Shown here piece by piece: positions 49,001-60,910 of a DNA stretch of 64,000 nt. The notes under the pieces are model-generated. The model was not told the origin of the DNA. It made no database searches and saw nothing but the letters and a program-made list of their open reading frames with translations. The position numbers and the translations under genes were made by a program. Each line of letters starts with the position of its first letter. Within the stretch, counting starts at the first letter, position 1. This stretch comes from Chionis minor (taxonomy: Eukaryota > Chordata > Aves > Charadriiformes > Chionididae), in NCBI GenBank assembly GCA_013398295.1, contig VZSF01003935.1, positions 95,032-159,031 on the forward strand, given 5' to 3'.

Positions 49001-52000
49001 GGGATGGCGATTCCACCACCTCCCTGGGCAGCCTCTTCCAATGCCTGATAACCCTTTCGGTAAAGAAGTTTTCCCTAATATCCAACCTAAACCTCCCCTG
49101 GCACAACTTGAGGCCATTTCCTCTTGTCCTGTCGCTTGTCACTTGGGAGAAGAGACTGACCCCCACCTGGCTACACCCTCCTCTCAGGGAGTTGTAGAGA
49201 GTGAGAAGGTCTCCCCTCAACCTGCTCTTCTCCAGGCTGAACAATCCCAACTCTCTCAGCCGCTCCTCATAAGACTTGTTCTCCAGACCCCTCCCCAGCT
49301 CCGTTGCCCTTCTCTGGACACGCTCCAGCACCTCAATGTCTCTCCCACACTGCGGTGCCCAAAACTGAACACAGCACTTGAGCTGCGGCCTCACCAGTGC
49401 TGAGTACAGGGAGGAACCGAGGACGGATGGCAGAGAAGGCTCCAGAGTAATGGAGCTGCGAGTGCAGAGCACGCTGCCTGCTGCTTCTGGACAAACTTAT
49501 TTTGGTCTGTCAGACTGCAGTTAAGAGCCAGCACAAGCGATGCATTTGCCAGTGCTGATGGGGAGGACAGGAAGCGGTCAAGGGCGAAAGATGCCTGCGC
49601 AGCCCGGATGGGGACGCAGGCTGCACTCAGCTGAGGTCACCTGCTTTTTTCTAAATGACGGCACGCTCGGAACAGGGAGAAACAGGAAAGCTGAGCAAAG
49701 CAAAAGCTGTTACATGGTACCCAGGGAGACACGCACGCGTTTATCTTTTTTTAAAAAATGCGTAATAACTACAGAACATAGGGAGAGCACTTAACATGAG
49801 AGAGCTGAGATGGGAGCAGAACAGACTAAAGTTATGACTATTCAATAGTAGGTTTGTGAATTTAGTTCTTATGAAAGAAAGAAGCAGCGAAAATACCCCC
49901 AAGCAGAGGGAAGCAAAGAGTAATAAGGTGAACAGCTAATGCCCTTCCACCTCAGGAAGCCACGTTTCTCTTGCACTTCATAGCTGCTTTGGAGTGGACT
50001 GGTCATCATGCTGATCTGAGCTAAATAACTGCATTTTTGATACACGGGCTAAAAATGATCAAAAATAACTCATTTCCATTGATTACCCATATGGGATGTA
50101 AAACTAAGATGTCACAGGAGAATTACTACTGGATTAAAGTGTAACACAAGTACAGTTCCCTTTCAACAAAAACCCCCTGATTTTTTACCTGGAATTTGCT
50201 CCTGCTGTCATCAGGATGAGCAACGACCGGCGAAGGAGTAAACAACTCATGTCTATGAGTCCTCTGCAGAAACCAAAACGGAAATAATCCAGTTTAAAAA
50301 CAGATGAGCACTGTCAAAGTGCCAGTTCATTACACCCACTATACCAAATAGTTTTTAAAAGTTTATCCAGCAACGTTTCATTTGTTGAGCATAATCAGTT
50401 CTTTTGACAAGGATTCCCTTCTAAGAAATAGATGATCTATAATACCGAGATCAACAAAATTAAGCCCAAAAAGTAAGAGCAAATATGTAATGCTTTTAAA
50501 AGCAGTTACTTCTGACTACCGGGAAGGAAGGGGTGAGAAAGCAAGGGAAGGTAAACTATATTAAATGCTAATTATGTGGAAAAGAGCAAGTTTCTCTTCA
50601 GGGCAGGGCCTATTAAAAGTAAGCCCCTTTTTTTTTTTTTCCTAAATAACAGGAGGAAGCTACACAAGCCGATGAACTGCAGAGAGCATGAAGAAAATAC
50701 ACCGTGGAAATTTTCACTTCTTTCGCTGTTTTTCACGCAGTCTAAAAGCCTCCCCTTGGAACAAACCCATCGCTAGCAGCCCACGTCACACACACGCAGG
50801 GTGATTTCTGGCAGCAGCCCTCACCCATACAGTGACCCAACTTTCCCTTTTCCGGAGGTCGGAAAGGAGCACGTACGGCAACGGAAGACAACACCTGAAC
50901 AACAGAGAGTCTACGTGAAACCGTCAGGCGAAAAGGTGCAATAGCACAACGCAGTCTAGGAAAAGGAGGCTTCAGGATATACCCTACGGACACCTCCTGC
51001 TGCCGTTTTGGGTGAGGGTGCCAATTCCCGCAGGTTTCGCTCATCCCGATCGCTGTTTGTGTGAACTAGAGCTTCTTTAGCTCATGGTTAACTGGTGTTA
51101 ACCGAGCAGAGGTTCCCGAATTGCAGTACACACACTCCTCGTGGCAGCGAATCCCCTGGGAGACAGAGAGTTGTTGCTGCTTCAGGATTTCTAACCCTAC
51201 CACGTGCAGCTACCGGGCCGTGCGGCGGACGAGCAGGTCAGGCAGGCAGCTGGGTGCCTCCTCGCTGCCTACGGGGTGGCACAGCCAAAACGCCGCGCTC
51301 ACTGTCTGCCCCTGCCCAGGAGCGTCGCTCACGCCTCTGGCCAGGGCTGCACGGGGGCACTCGGTACCTGCGGGAGCTCTGCCACGGATCCGCGCGCTGC
51401 AGTCAGTGCAGACCCCTGGAAAACAACTACCAAGTCCCCTGAGCAGCAACTGGCTCCCCATCCCATTGCCGTTCCCGCTGGGCTGCACGAGAGAGGCAGG
51501 GCAGAGCACCGCACGGAGACAGCAGGGTGACACAGGACCAGATCCCAACTGGTGGGGTTGAGCAGAAAAAAGGAAAAGAACAGGGTTGTGACCCTGTTTT
51601 GAGGGAGGGTCAGACAGCGAGCGCTGAGGGACTGACCCCTTCTGGCTGCGTCCACGTCCCGGTCCTACCACAGCCGCTACCGCCAGCTGCTGTCAGTACC
51701 TGCAGCTGGTCAGGGTGGTGCAGAGCAAGTCACGCTGGGGAATCCTGTTCTGAAGCTGCTCAGGACACAAGACAGAGACGGCTGTGCCACTCAGAGATGA
51801 CAAGGGGTGACTGGCTCTCACTGGTCATTTTGAAAATGAATAAAGGAGCTAAACCACAAGAGAACTTCAATGCTTCAAGGACAGCTTGAAAGAGAGCTTC
51901 CCAGGGCATCTCAACAAGCAGTACATACACTGACATGCTAATCAAACCTCGCACCGAGCCAGACTACACAGCAGAGAAGAGCGAGACACACGTAAAAATA

Positions 52001-55000
52001 CATAATCCCCTCTTACAAAACGATGCTAAAATGCAGAAACATTTGAACCCGTCACGCTGTACGGTGAGAAGAGTGCTAAACCTCAGTACAGATCCTGGTT
52101 TCACTCAGCTTTTATTTAAACTCTACCTCACAAAACCACCTCAACACGAAGCACTGTTGTACATGTAAGAATATAAAACCCAGCATTTTGCTTGTGTATT
52201 TTGTTAAACGAGGCAAAACTTTTCCTGACCTGCTGTAAGATGGAGTAGCGTTCACGGAACAACTCCGCTTTATCTCTGGCCGTGCCAAATAAATTCGGTG
52301 CAGGGAAGTCGGTCATTGACAGACTGCAAGGAGTTGAACACAATCAAGATTTGAAAAGGTACATTCCACACACAAAAATGACTTATTGATCTAAAAGCTG
52401 TAGCAGGCTGCAAAAGCTATAACAGTACTGCATAATTTACTTACTCAATGAGGAAGATTTCTGCTAGGCACCCTCTGTTTTTGCATTTTGAAGGCTACTT
52501 CAGTTTAATTTCCCTCTAACTCACAGGCCTTGAGATTTATCTTTGCACCTGAATGGGACTCTGCAGAAATCGGGTTTTTAAAAAGCAGTTCTGTCTTTTA
52601 AGTGGCCATGAACAAGAGTATTTTGTTCCTCTTGGTTAGCAGATTGTCTTCATGGAGTTCTCTGCTTCCAATAGCCTGGAAAGCTAGAAAGTGGCACTGG
52701 AAAGCCAGAAAGTGGCACTGGAAGAGCCAGAAAGTGGCACTCCTACTGCAAACACAGAGATTGCTTTTGCTGGACTGGCAGAATCATGGACCAAAGCTAG
52801 AAAATGAGTTGCACATTACATGAAGATTGCTGCAAGCCCTCGCAACGAACACCACGATCCATTCCTCAGCTAACACCACTGCAAGCTTTTTAAAAGCACG
52901 TCCTCTTTTTGGCTCAGCAGTCTGGGCTGCCTGCCGTTAAAGGTAAATTCTTCAGCTAGTAAAACATTTATAACCAATTCCTCCAACTACTTTTTCCTTT
53001 CTCCAACCTGGGGGACCACGAATTGCTCCTAATTTTTCTTTCTTAGCTTTTGTAGCTCTCCTTAGAAATCCCCCAGCGCTTCAGGGAGTTGCAAGCTACA
53101 GTCTAAGAAATAAATACATGCAACAGACAGACAAAATGTATTCTAAAAAAAATTTAAACAGCTAAACGTGGAAAAAAAAGCCCAAACTACATTTAGTAAT
53201 GTATGTCCTTAGCCTCACTGTCTCTTTTATTCATTAGACGGTATAAACATGGTTGGACATTTTACTATCTGATAAACAGCAACGTTTCAGAGCCTGTAAC
53301 ATCACAGGCAGCGCAGAATACAGAGGATATGGTTCCCCATTTCAGTTTCATCCTGCCGGACTAGGAAAAACCCAATGGCCATTTGTTTATGAGCCAACAT
53401 TTATCATAGAGACTGACTGGCTCTTCAGGGACTGAGAAACAAAATTGTCTCATTTCCTCACTCAGGCTTGAGATTAGCAGACCCAAGAGGGAAAGACTAG
53501 AAAACAGACTTTTAATGATACAGAAATAAAGGCTTTTTTCTTAAAACAAGAAGTGGTTGAAACTTCAAATATGCAAGACTTACGGTAGAAACTTCTTTCT
53601 TTCTGAATTATAAATATAACGTGGAATATCAAAGGCTCCAATAATGTTGAAAACATTTTCTCTGAAATAAGAACACATTTACAACATTATCTGAAGCGGA
53701 TGAAACAAACCATAACAAAACACAATGAATAAAATTATATTAATTTTGTTCACTACGGCCGTTTCTGCCGCATCGCTTTACCTAGTGGATACTACTGCAT
53801 CTTGTCATTCAAAATGGGAAACTCTTCAGAAGTTTGTTGAGAAATGAGAGAGGGACACATCTGCTCACCTCCTTCCCCTACCATCCTCCGCCATCTGTTC
53901 TGCAAGCGGACAGCCTTGGCGTGGTTAATGTGAATAGGTTTAAACAATAGACGTGCACAACTCTTCAGACTATTAATCGAGTTGATACATCCTATTACAC
54001 GCACTGGTTCAGGTCTCTGAAGCCTCTCCTTTCCCTCTGACTGTAAATGGATCAAATTCATCAGAGCAGGTAAAATTACCCCACGAACCCTCACTAAGGC
54101 TTACAAGCGCAGGACAACCATCGTTGCCTATCAGGCACGGATGTCTTAGGCTTCAGAGAGCATTTCCTACAAAACTTTGCCTTCAAGCTTTCTGCAGCTT
54201 AATTCAAGAGAGTCGTACAAGCTGGCCCTGGGATCTGTAGAGCTTTTTCCCTTCGGAGAATCTGTGCGTACAGATTTCTCTTCACTTCTGGAGTGAAAAA
54301 TACGTGAAGCAACACAAAGAAAAGTCACACTGAAACCATCTGCATCATCAAGGTGCCAATGACAAGGAGAAAAGCAAATAAATTTGCTTCATGTTGAGAA
54401 ACTGTGGGATCACAGTATGTCATGCTTAGCAAACCGTTTCTTTTCACGCTTTGCATTACAGTGGCAATACGCAACGTAAAGACTAAAGGAAACGCATTCA
54501 TCACAACCACAAATAAAGTTCTCAGAATCTCAAGTAATTGCTCTCCACTTCATTATCAGAGAGGGAAAATCAATCATGGTTTTCAAAAAATAGCCCTGCT
54601 ATATGAAAATGCAGAAACAAGCACTACGGAGAAAAACTTTTCCAAGTGCATTCAGAAAAGAAGTTTCTTATGAAAGGCACAAAAATAACCTTAGTTCTCT
54701 CTGCATTGTAGCGACTGGTTTATTTTATTGGTTAATATTCAACCTGTATCACATGTAACACATAACCATAGCGTTTTAATTCAAGACTGTCGGCATTATA
54801 TTTAGAATCCCCTGGAGGCCTATCCATAAGAACAAATTTTCTAAGAAGGAACATTACTAACCTTCAAAGAGTGTACCAGGGAGACAAAAGCACAAAGCAA
54901 TTACTGCACATGTAGCACTGCAGAAAATGCCTGACATTTATTTCCCAAGAAGAAATACGGGGATGCATACCAACTCCCATAAACCTCAAATACAAAAATA

Positions 55001-57322
55001 ATGTCACCGTACATAGTTTCATCTGATGCCTGGCTGCATTCTTGGACGGCTGCTTCCACTGTGGATTGTTCAATCATATTAGATGCCACTGAAAAGAAAA
55101 TTCCAAAGGATCAAAACTGCAGTCTATGGAAAGTAGTAAGTAAGTAAGTAAGTAAGTAGGTCTCAAATATTTTACAAAAAAAAAATAGTTCAGTCTTCTC
55201 AGAGGAAGGTATTACACAAATAAGCATATTTTCAGTAAGCTAATGACACATGCTGTTTTCTCTTTGCAAACGGATCGCTGAATATTCTTACCAGAAAGAT
55301 AGATCTCTCGCAAAAAAATAACCAACACACATACTGTGCCCACCATTAATTCACTAAACATGGAGAACAAGACAATTACAGTTTATGCAAAGCTGCCAAA
55401 TATACTACAAATGTGTTAGATCTGAGCTTTCACATTCTGGAGGTTAATTCTGTTCCAGAACATTATCACACAGATTGCTGTCATAAATAAGTATTCAAAC
55501 AGTTTAACACGATTTTGGAGATAGACACATTGTTGTCTTCGTGGATTTAAACTGATAATTGAAATTTAAAAATATTTCTAAACACTAATGCTTTGCTAAT
55601 TTTGAAGGGAAGACCAAACAATGCACATGCACAAAAGGACTTGGTCAGCATTGCCAAGCCTGACTGCTGGGCTCCGGGAACAGAAATCAGTACACAAAAA
55701 CCTGCCCCTGAGTTCCCTGTTTGAGGCATGGGACTTAAAATCATAATTCCTGTAAAAGAGTGACGAAGAGCTGAGCAAAAGGGGCACTAAGGGAGATAGC
55801 AGACATCCCAGGAGAGACCAACGTGTCCGAATGGCGTCTCTACCCCTAAGCTCAAACAACTCACAGACATTAACTGGACAATACGGGAATTTATAGCACA
55901 GAATTCTGCCCTGGACCAAGACCGGTGCTGGTGAGTACACCAACTACCACATTGGCCCTAGAGCTTCTTTACAGACTCAAATTTGTTCAAAAATGTAGAT
56001 GCGTTAGTTCGTACCAGCAGGCTTTATGCTAGATCAGGACCTGCTATTTTTTTCAAGCTGCTTTTACTCCATTTGATCAGCTATGATGTGTTATCCCGTG
56101 GCTCGGGTCAGAATACAGAACCTTAACTTCCGTAGTCTGCGCTCTAGTAAAACCACAAAGCAAGCATGTGCCCACCCTTGATTTAATTCTGTTTAAACAG
56201 GATAGGCCAGGAAGCTTTCCTGAACTCACCTGAGGCCTAATATCTATTTTAGATCACATTTAGAATCTCCTTGGCCAGAAACTGTAAGTGAGCCCAAGAT
56301 TCCCAGCTCTTAAGAGCTCTGACCAGTAAATACACATATATGTCAGGCACCAGTGCCACCTCCATCAGCCACATTCTTTAATTAAAGCTGCTACAACTCC
56401 TATGTTTTGTGCTGTCAGACTGTGCCAGGTGTATTTTGAGCTAAAACCCCATGCCTTTCGTGGCGCTTAGCAGCAGGGACACTGGATCTGTGTACCTCAG
56501 GGGACAGTGTCCCAATTAAGCAGGAGGTAGTCCCCAGACAAAATACCCCTGCCAAGGTGATGGAGTTTCAAGCACACTCAGAAACAAACGTGTCGTGAGA
56601 ACTTTACCAGCAAAAAACTTTACCATTTCTTTGACTGTCTCGTCTTTTTATGGGATTTTCCAGGAGTTTTCTGGATTGCACTTTAGGACTTAGCAATTTG
56701 TGGAATCTGATGTACTTTCACACGCCAAGCAGATACAGCTCCTCCAGCGTTACAGCGCCCCAAACGTTACCAGCACCTTCTGCTCAATGTTGCTATCGTG
56801 AGATCAGGCTGGCATAAGGGAACATCAGCATCTGCCTTGCTGCTTCAGAGAACATCCAGGTGATGGTTAAACTCTTATTTCTGTGGTTCATTTTAATATT
56901 GAAAATGATAGTTTCGGATGCAAAGATGTCCACGCAAACCCAGCTAGGTGCTTTTAGCAACTGGCATTGAAAAATTTCACTGCTCTTGGGAAAGTCAGGA
57001 GGTACCAGGCTGCCAAATTTTTAAATAGCAAAATTCTACTATCTTCTGCTGATATTACAATCTTCAGTATTTAACAAAACGTCAGCAAACACATTTATCT
57101 TGATCAACCCAGTAGACTAGAATGACACCTTAGTGCATATACTACCACTCACTCTGTCTAAATAACATTATAAGCGCAAGATAAACTTAGCAAGCTCCAG
57201 AAAAAGAAATTGTTTACTTACAAGGCTGTTTTTCAACCGCATCGATGACATTTTCAATTACATCGTCAAGTTCTACTTCACTGATGGACTGAAGAGCTTC
57301 AGTAAGATACTTCAGAGCATCC
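37086..57322 (-). CDS. POLE2: POLE2: DNA polymerase epsilon subunit B (exon 1 missing)
   Basis: 18 coding exons on the minus strand: 57222-57322, 55013-55088, 53584-53661, 52230-52323, 50189-50263, 48392-48475, 47766-47822, 47322-47370, 46232-46304, 45485-45657, 43260-43349, 42995-43049, 40782-40841, 40608-40685, 40074-40182, 38149-38325, 37961-38028, 37086-37104. Every phase joins, giving 504 residues plus a split codon. Human has 527, so only ~23 residues of exon 1 are absent. Order: Dpoe2NT helical domain ([13 protein letters not shown]), OB-fold region ([28 protein letters not shown]), then the inactive phosphoesterase-like domain ([66 protein letters not shown]). The end is EDSKLQGL. POLE2 stabilises the leading-strand polymerase and contacts the CMG helicase. 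It lies head-to-tail upstream of DNAAF2. Confidence 0.97.
40985..41338 (+). mobile_element. CR1 LINE fragment
   Basis: Plus-orientation CR1 3' end, antisense to POLE2. It contains [19 protein letters not shown] in frame, then GATCTTGAAGGTCTCTTCCA and the ATTCTATGATTCTA end. Confidence 0.9.
41454..41635 (-). mobile_element. CR1 LINE 3' fragment
   Basis: Short minus-orientation CR1 tail (AATCACAGAGCGGTTTGAGT, CCTTTAAAGGCCATTTAGTC). It ends near an abrupt change to unrelated sequence. Confidence 0.8.
41724..42115 (-). mobile_element. CR1 LINE fragment
   Basis: A second minus-orientation CR1 tail starts 90 bp after the previous one (AATCGTAGAATAGCTTGGGT). It continues into a diverged ORF2 end with TTCTTCTTTAGATCTAGTCT and GGAGCTCCTTTAGGTACTGG. 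The pair may be two insertions of related subfamilies. Confidence 0.85.
45251..45293. repeat. Perfect 15-bp inverted repeat
   Basis: Arms AGCAGAAAACTAGTT (45251-45265) and its exact reverse complement (45279-45293), with a 13-bp spacer. It lies in a POLE2 intron between exons at 43349 and 45485. It could fold as a hairpin in RNA from either strand. No flanking duplication or larger element was seen. Confidence 0.85.
47371..47765 (-). other. U12-type AT-AC intron of POLE2
   Basis: The intron between the exons encoding [17 protein letters not shown] and [17 protein letters not shown] begins ATATCCTTT (47765 to 47757), the U12 5' splice consensus. It ends in TGCAC at 47371. A branch-site-like TTTCTTAAC lies at 47389-47381, about 11 nt from the 3' splice site. 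Reading it as AT-AC restores LSKAQFHSG exactly as in human; a GT-AG reading would insert or remove residues. Confidence 0.93.
48868..49425 (-). mobile_element. CR1 LINE fragment with partly open ORF2
   Basis: Minus-orientation CR1, same strand as POLE2, in an intron. It starts with ATAGAATCATAGAATCACTT. About 150 codons remain open, including [36 protein letters not shown] and [18 protein letters not shown]. Confidence 0.92.
52678..52741. repeat. Short tandem repeat, three units of 22-24 bp
   Basis: AGAAAGTGGCACTGGAA is repeated three times with small length changes, in a POLE2 intron. Confidence 0.85.
55133..55159. repeat. (AAGT)n microsatellite
   Basis: About six AAGT units 45 bp upstream (in POLE2 sense) of the exon at 55013-55088, within the intron. 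It is close to, but does not include, the acceptor site. Confidence 0.85.
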
Positions 57323-57536
57323 CTAATTTCAATGAAGAATGTCAGCTCAGAAAGCAATTAATATTCAATACAGTTTATACAAACTATGCACATAATCACT
57401 AAATGGCTTATGATTAAAAAAGTAGAAGTAGTTAGTACTGCATAATACTGTACTAGTTTAAGTCAAAGAAAAAAAATCATCGGGATTGGAAACAGTGAGG
57501 ATAAGAAGGATGTACAGAGAACCTCATCTTCATACA
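57323..57536 (-). other. 3' end of POLE2 intron 1
   Basis: AT-rich intron sequence next to the exon at 57222-57322, with acceptor ATTGAAATTAG. Nothing else recognised. Confidence 0.6.
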
Positions 57537-57725
57537 ACCATAGAAAGACTCATGTCAGAAGGGACCTCTGAAGTCTCCTGGTCCAGCTTCCTGCTCTATT
57601 AGAGGCCAGTCATGTTGCTCACAGAGCTGTTCAGTCAAATTCTGAATATCTCCAAGAATGGAAGTCTCACAAGCTCTCTCGGCCCTGTCCTGGTGCTTAA
57701 CCCCTCTCCTCGTGAACAATTTTTT
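57537..57725 (-). mobile_element. Old CR1 3' fragment
   Basis: Diverged minus-orientation CR1 tail (ACCATAGAAAGACTCATGTC, AGAAGGGACCTCTGAAG), directly abutting the next CR1. Confidence 0.65.
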
Positions 57726-58160
57726 CATAGGATTATAGAAAAGTCCACGTTAGAAGGAACCTCTGGAGACCATCTGGTCCAACCGTACCCTGAAAGCAGG
57801 GCGTAGATCACGCCATCCAGCACCTCATCAAGCCAAGTCTTGAGTATTTCCAGTGAGGGAGATTCCACCACTTCTCTAGTCAACATAGTCCAAAGTTTAA
57901 TTGTTCTGACAGCAATTTGAGCCCATCGCCTCTTGTCATTGTGCATCCTTGAGAAGAAAGTACTTTCGTCTTCTCTGTAACCACCTTTTAGGGAGGCTGG
58001 GATTAGATCCTCCTGAGCCTGCCCTTGCAGAGGCCGAATAAACCCAACTCCCTCACGTTTTTTCCACGTCAACTTCTCCAACCCTCTAATCACCTTGGAA
58101 GGCCCTCTGCTAGACCCTCTCCATTTTTTAAATGTCTCTCGTGAACGGAGGGGAGCAGAA
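57726..58160 (-). mobile_element. Older CR1 LINE fragment
   Basis: Minus-orientation CR1 (TAGGATTATAGAAAAGTCCA, CCATCTGGTCCAAC) with a remnant of the ORF2 end ([20 protein letters not shown]). It is more diverged than the other copies and probably inserted into or beside the fragment before it. Confidence 0.8.
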
Positions 58161-58909
58161 CTGGAGAAGTGGGATTTCCTCTGCTGCAATCTGTGCTTGC
58201 CACCTCTCCCCGCTTCTCCGCGCGCTCGCTCCTTCTCCCTAGGTCCCCACCAGGCACTTGGATCATCTTCACCCTCTTTTCCACAGCCCGAGCAAACCCC
58301 GCTCTCCCGTTTCCCTTACACACCACGAGCTTCAGCCCACGACCACCTTAACAGCCTCTGCAGGACCCACCATCGCTGAGACTGGAATTATTTTCATTCT
58401 AAGTAACACGAGAATTAGAAATCCACATCTACAGCCTCGCGGATAAAGATAACAATTTACTTATTAATGTCATCTGCCGGCCACGAAACTGGCATTTTGG
58501 TGCACAGCCTGACCTTCAAAACGTCTCGCTTCGTTGAACTGTGGGAGCCGGGAGCTCCCAACTTGGCCTCCTCACTAATGAAATTGCCAAGACATTGCCC
58601 AAAATAAGCACATCCCATCCGCGCCAGACACAAAATGGAACTGGTATTAACGCATGGTCTTGAAAGGAAAAAATACGAGCGACGGAGCTCCAGGCACTCT
58701 TATAAATCACGACGCCGTGCACTGCAAGCAGAAATCGCTTCTCCTTGACCTTGCAATACGGCGACGCGTTACCGGCGGCCTTGGGAAACACCGTTCCTCC
58801 TCCACTAAGATGCTGCACGTGGAACTGGGACGCAGATCCCAGCGCTGCCAGGGACACCCCCAGACATCTTGGTTTGAAATTGTTGGTGGGGTTTATTTGA
58901 CACCCCCCC
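58161..58909. other. Unassigned stretch in putative POLE2 intron 1
   Basis: No exon or repeat recognised. I searched the minus strand for a start codon followed by an AFKLRG-like peptide and a GT donor (POLE2 exon 1) and did not find one. It ends in a poly-C run at the single N at 58910. Confidence 0.45.
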
Positions 58910-58910
58910 N

Positions 58911-59189
58911 CCCCCCCCCCCCCCCCAAACCACCAGGGTACCACGGGGAGACCCGGGGCAGCTTTCGGTGCTACCCAAACCCGCGGCGATGGGTGGAAGA
59001 GGCCCCACACAGCGGGACGGGGCGAGGGAGGAGGGAAGCGCGGGAGGAAGAGGAGGGAAAGGCGCCTTCGCAGCCCCGAGGAGGCGACGCGGGGGGTGCG
59101 GAGCCGCCCCCGACCCGAGCCCACCAGGCGAGGCCCCGGGCGGGAGTCGGCCCGGGCAGCCTGTCCCGGCGGGGCCGATCCGCCGCCCN
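58911..59189. other. GC-rich island bounded by single Ns
   Basis: 279 bp, starting with poly-C, of CpG-rich unique-looking sequence. Single Ns lie on both sides. The CR1 that follows starts in its middle rather than at its 3' end. No start codon is present on the minus strand. It could be a CpG island fragment, but of which gene is unclear. Confidence 0.5.
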
Positions 59190-59190
59190 A

Positions 59191-59650
59191 CACCTCCCAC
59201 CAGACCAGGGTGCTCCAAGCCCCGTCCAACCTGGCCTTGAACCTCCAGGGATGGGGCAGCCACAGCTGCTCTGGGCAACCCCGGCCAGGGGCTCCCCACC
59301 CTCACAGGCAACAATTTCTTCCCAAGATCTCATCTAAATCTCCCCTCTGCCAGTTCAAAACCATTTCCCCTCTTCCTATGGCTCCACTCCCTGATCCAGA
59401 GTCCCTCCCCAGCTTTCCTGGAGCCCCTTTCAGATACTGGAAGGGGCTCTAAGGTCTCCCCGGAGCCTTCTCTTCTCCAGGCTGAACCCCCCCAGCCCTC
59501 CCAGCCTGTCCTCCCAGCAGAGGGGCTCCAGCCCTCCCAGCATCTCCGTGGCTTCCTTGCTCCAATAGGTCCATGTCTTTCTTCTGTTGGGACCCCTGGA
59601 GCTGGACACGGCACCTCAGGTGGGGTTGCCCACCCCAGGAATGGCACCCA
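59191..59650 (-). mobile_element. CR1 LINE fragment, 3' tail missing
   Basis: Minus-orientation CR1 starting at ACACCTCCCACCAGACCAGG just after the N. The usual first ~60 bp of the tail, present in the copy at 62951, are absent. The coding part is frameshifted. Confidence 0.88.
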
Positions 59651-60243
59651 GTTGTGCTGTGCTGCCCACCAGAGTTCCAGTGAGATGTCCTTCAGCGAAC
59701 TGCACAACACAAAAAGCAACACAACAGTAAGGCCGCCAAACACACTTGCCACAATAAAGTTACCTACAGTATTATTTTACTGCCTTACACGCCACGTAGC
59801 TCGCAATACTTCTGCCCTCTCTCCTTGGAGGCCCTGGCTGAGGTTGCACTCCAGCAGTCCAGAGTCTTTCCAGCTTCAGGTTTACCTGGCTTAAAGCATC
59901 CATCAGATATGGCAGGCTGTGAATCGGTCTTGCTTGTCCAGCTGTGAGTGAGCCTTGTTTTCACCCACTGACACCTTTAGTCTGTCAGACGGCACGGCAA
60001 GCTTCTCTCCCGTTCTTCGTCTCTTCTCACTCATGACCAGTCTCTTCGAAGGCTCACCAGCCCTGCACCGGGGCCGTTCCCAGCCTGCTGCAGGCGTGCA
60101 GTCGGTTGCTTGGTTGGAATTTCCTTCGTAACTCCACCTTGCCTTTAGTCACCACAGTAAAGTCCTAATTCTTCAGTTCATCACTGCTCACGTGCCAGCA
60201 CCGTCAGACACGGATCCCTTCCAGCTGGTTCTGTCTTGGCCAA
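59651..60243. other. Spacer, nothing recognised
   Basis: Unique-looking sequence between a CR1 and LTR copy C. No gene seen. Confidence 0.4.
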
Positions 60244-60910
60244 CGTCCTGGTGTGAGCGACACACGACTAATTTCTTTCCTAATGCTTCCTAAAGCTGCA
60301 TTTGTGTAAGACTCTGGTGTCTGAATTAGTGAAGATATTTACTGTACAGCCAGCCATGGTGTGGGGGTTTCAAGGTCTGGGTGTTTTCGAGCTGGCCAGG
60401 TGCAGGGATGAGGAGCAGCGAGACTCAGTCAATGACCCAAGGTTCCAACAGGGTTATTTCATACCATCAACGTCACATTCAATATAAATTAGAAAGTCTG
60501 CTGCGAGGTGGGGGGTTTTCCCCCCTTGCTCACACTCTCCCCTTGATGGCGGCGATCCAGAGGACTTCTTGCCCTGGTGCCGGATCCCTGAGCCCTTCCC
60601 TTCTTCCTGAAGCTGTAGTGCTCGCAGTGTCCGACATTTACTGTCCACTGCTGGGAGCACACGTCTTCCGACTGATATCGTTGGCTGAATATAATCCTTG
60701 TATAGTATATCTGGGTATCGGGATCAATATGGGTTCCTTTGTGTCAGTCCTGTTAATTATTCAGTTATATCCTATTAAATCTGTTTATATTTCAACCCCT
60801 GGGTTTTCTTGTTTTCTTCCCGATTCCCCTTCCTGTGTGGGGAGGCATCATCAGGTGACAGAATAATTGTCTAAGCAATAAATTGTTATGGGTTTTCTCA
60901 AACCATAACA
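60244..60910 (+). mobile_element. Solo LTR copy C (ERVL-like)
   Basis: About 667 bp, matching copies A and B throughout, from CGTCCTGGTGTGAGC (first base changed from T) to AACCATAACA. The five bases GCCAA precede it (60239-60243) and are repeated after it (60911-60915), a 5-bp target duplication. It has an ATTAAA poly(A) signal. No internal retroviral sequence. It is antisense to POLE2 in the presumed first intron. Confidence 0.88.

Noticed and set aside
58516..59337. 227- and 237-codon frames considered as POLE2 exon 1
   Set aside because: They cross single Ns, poly-C and a CR1. No AFKLRG-like peptide or suitable donor is present.
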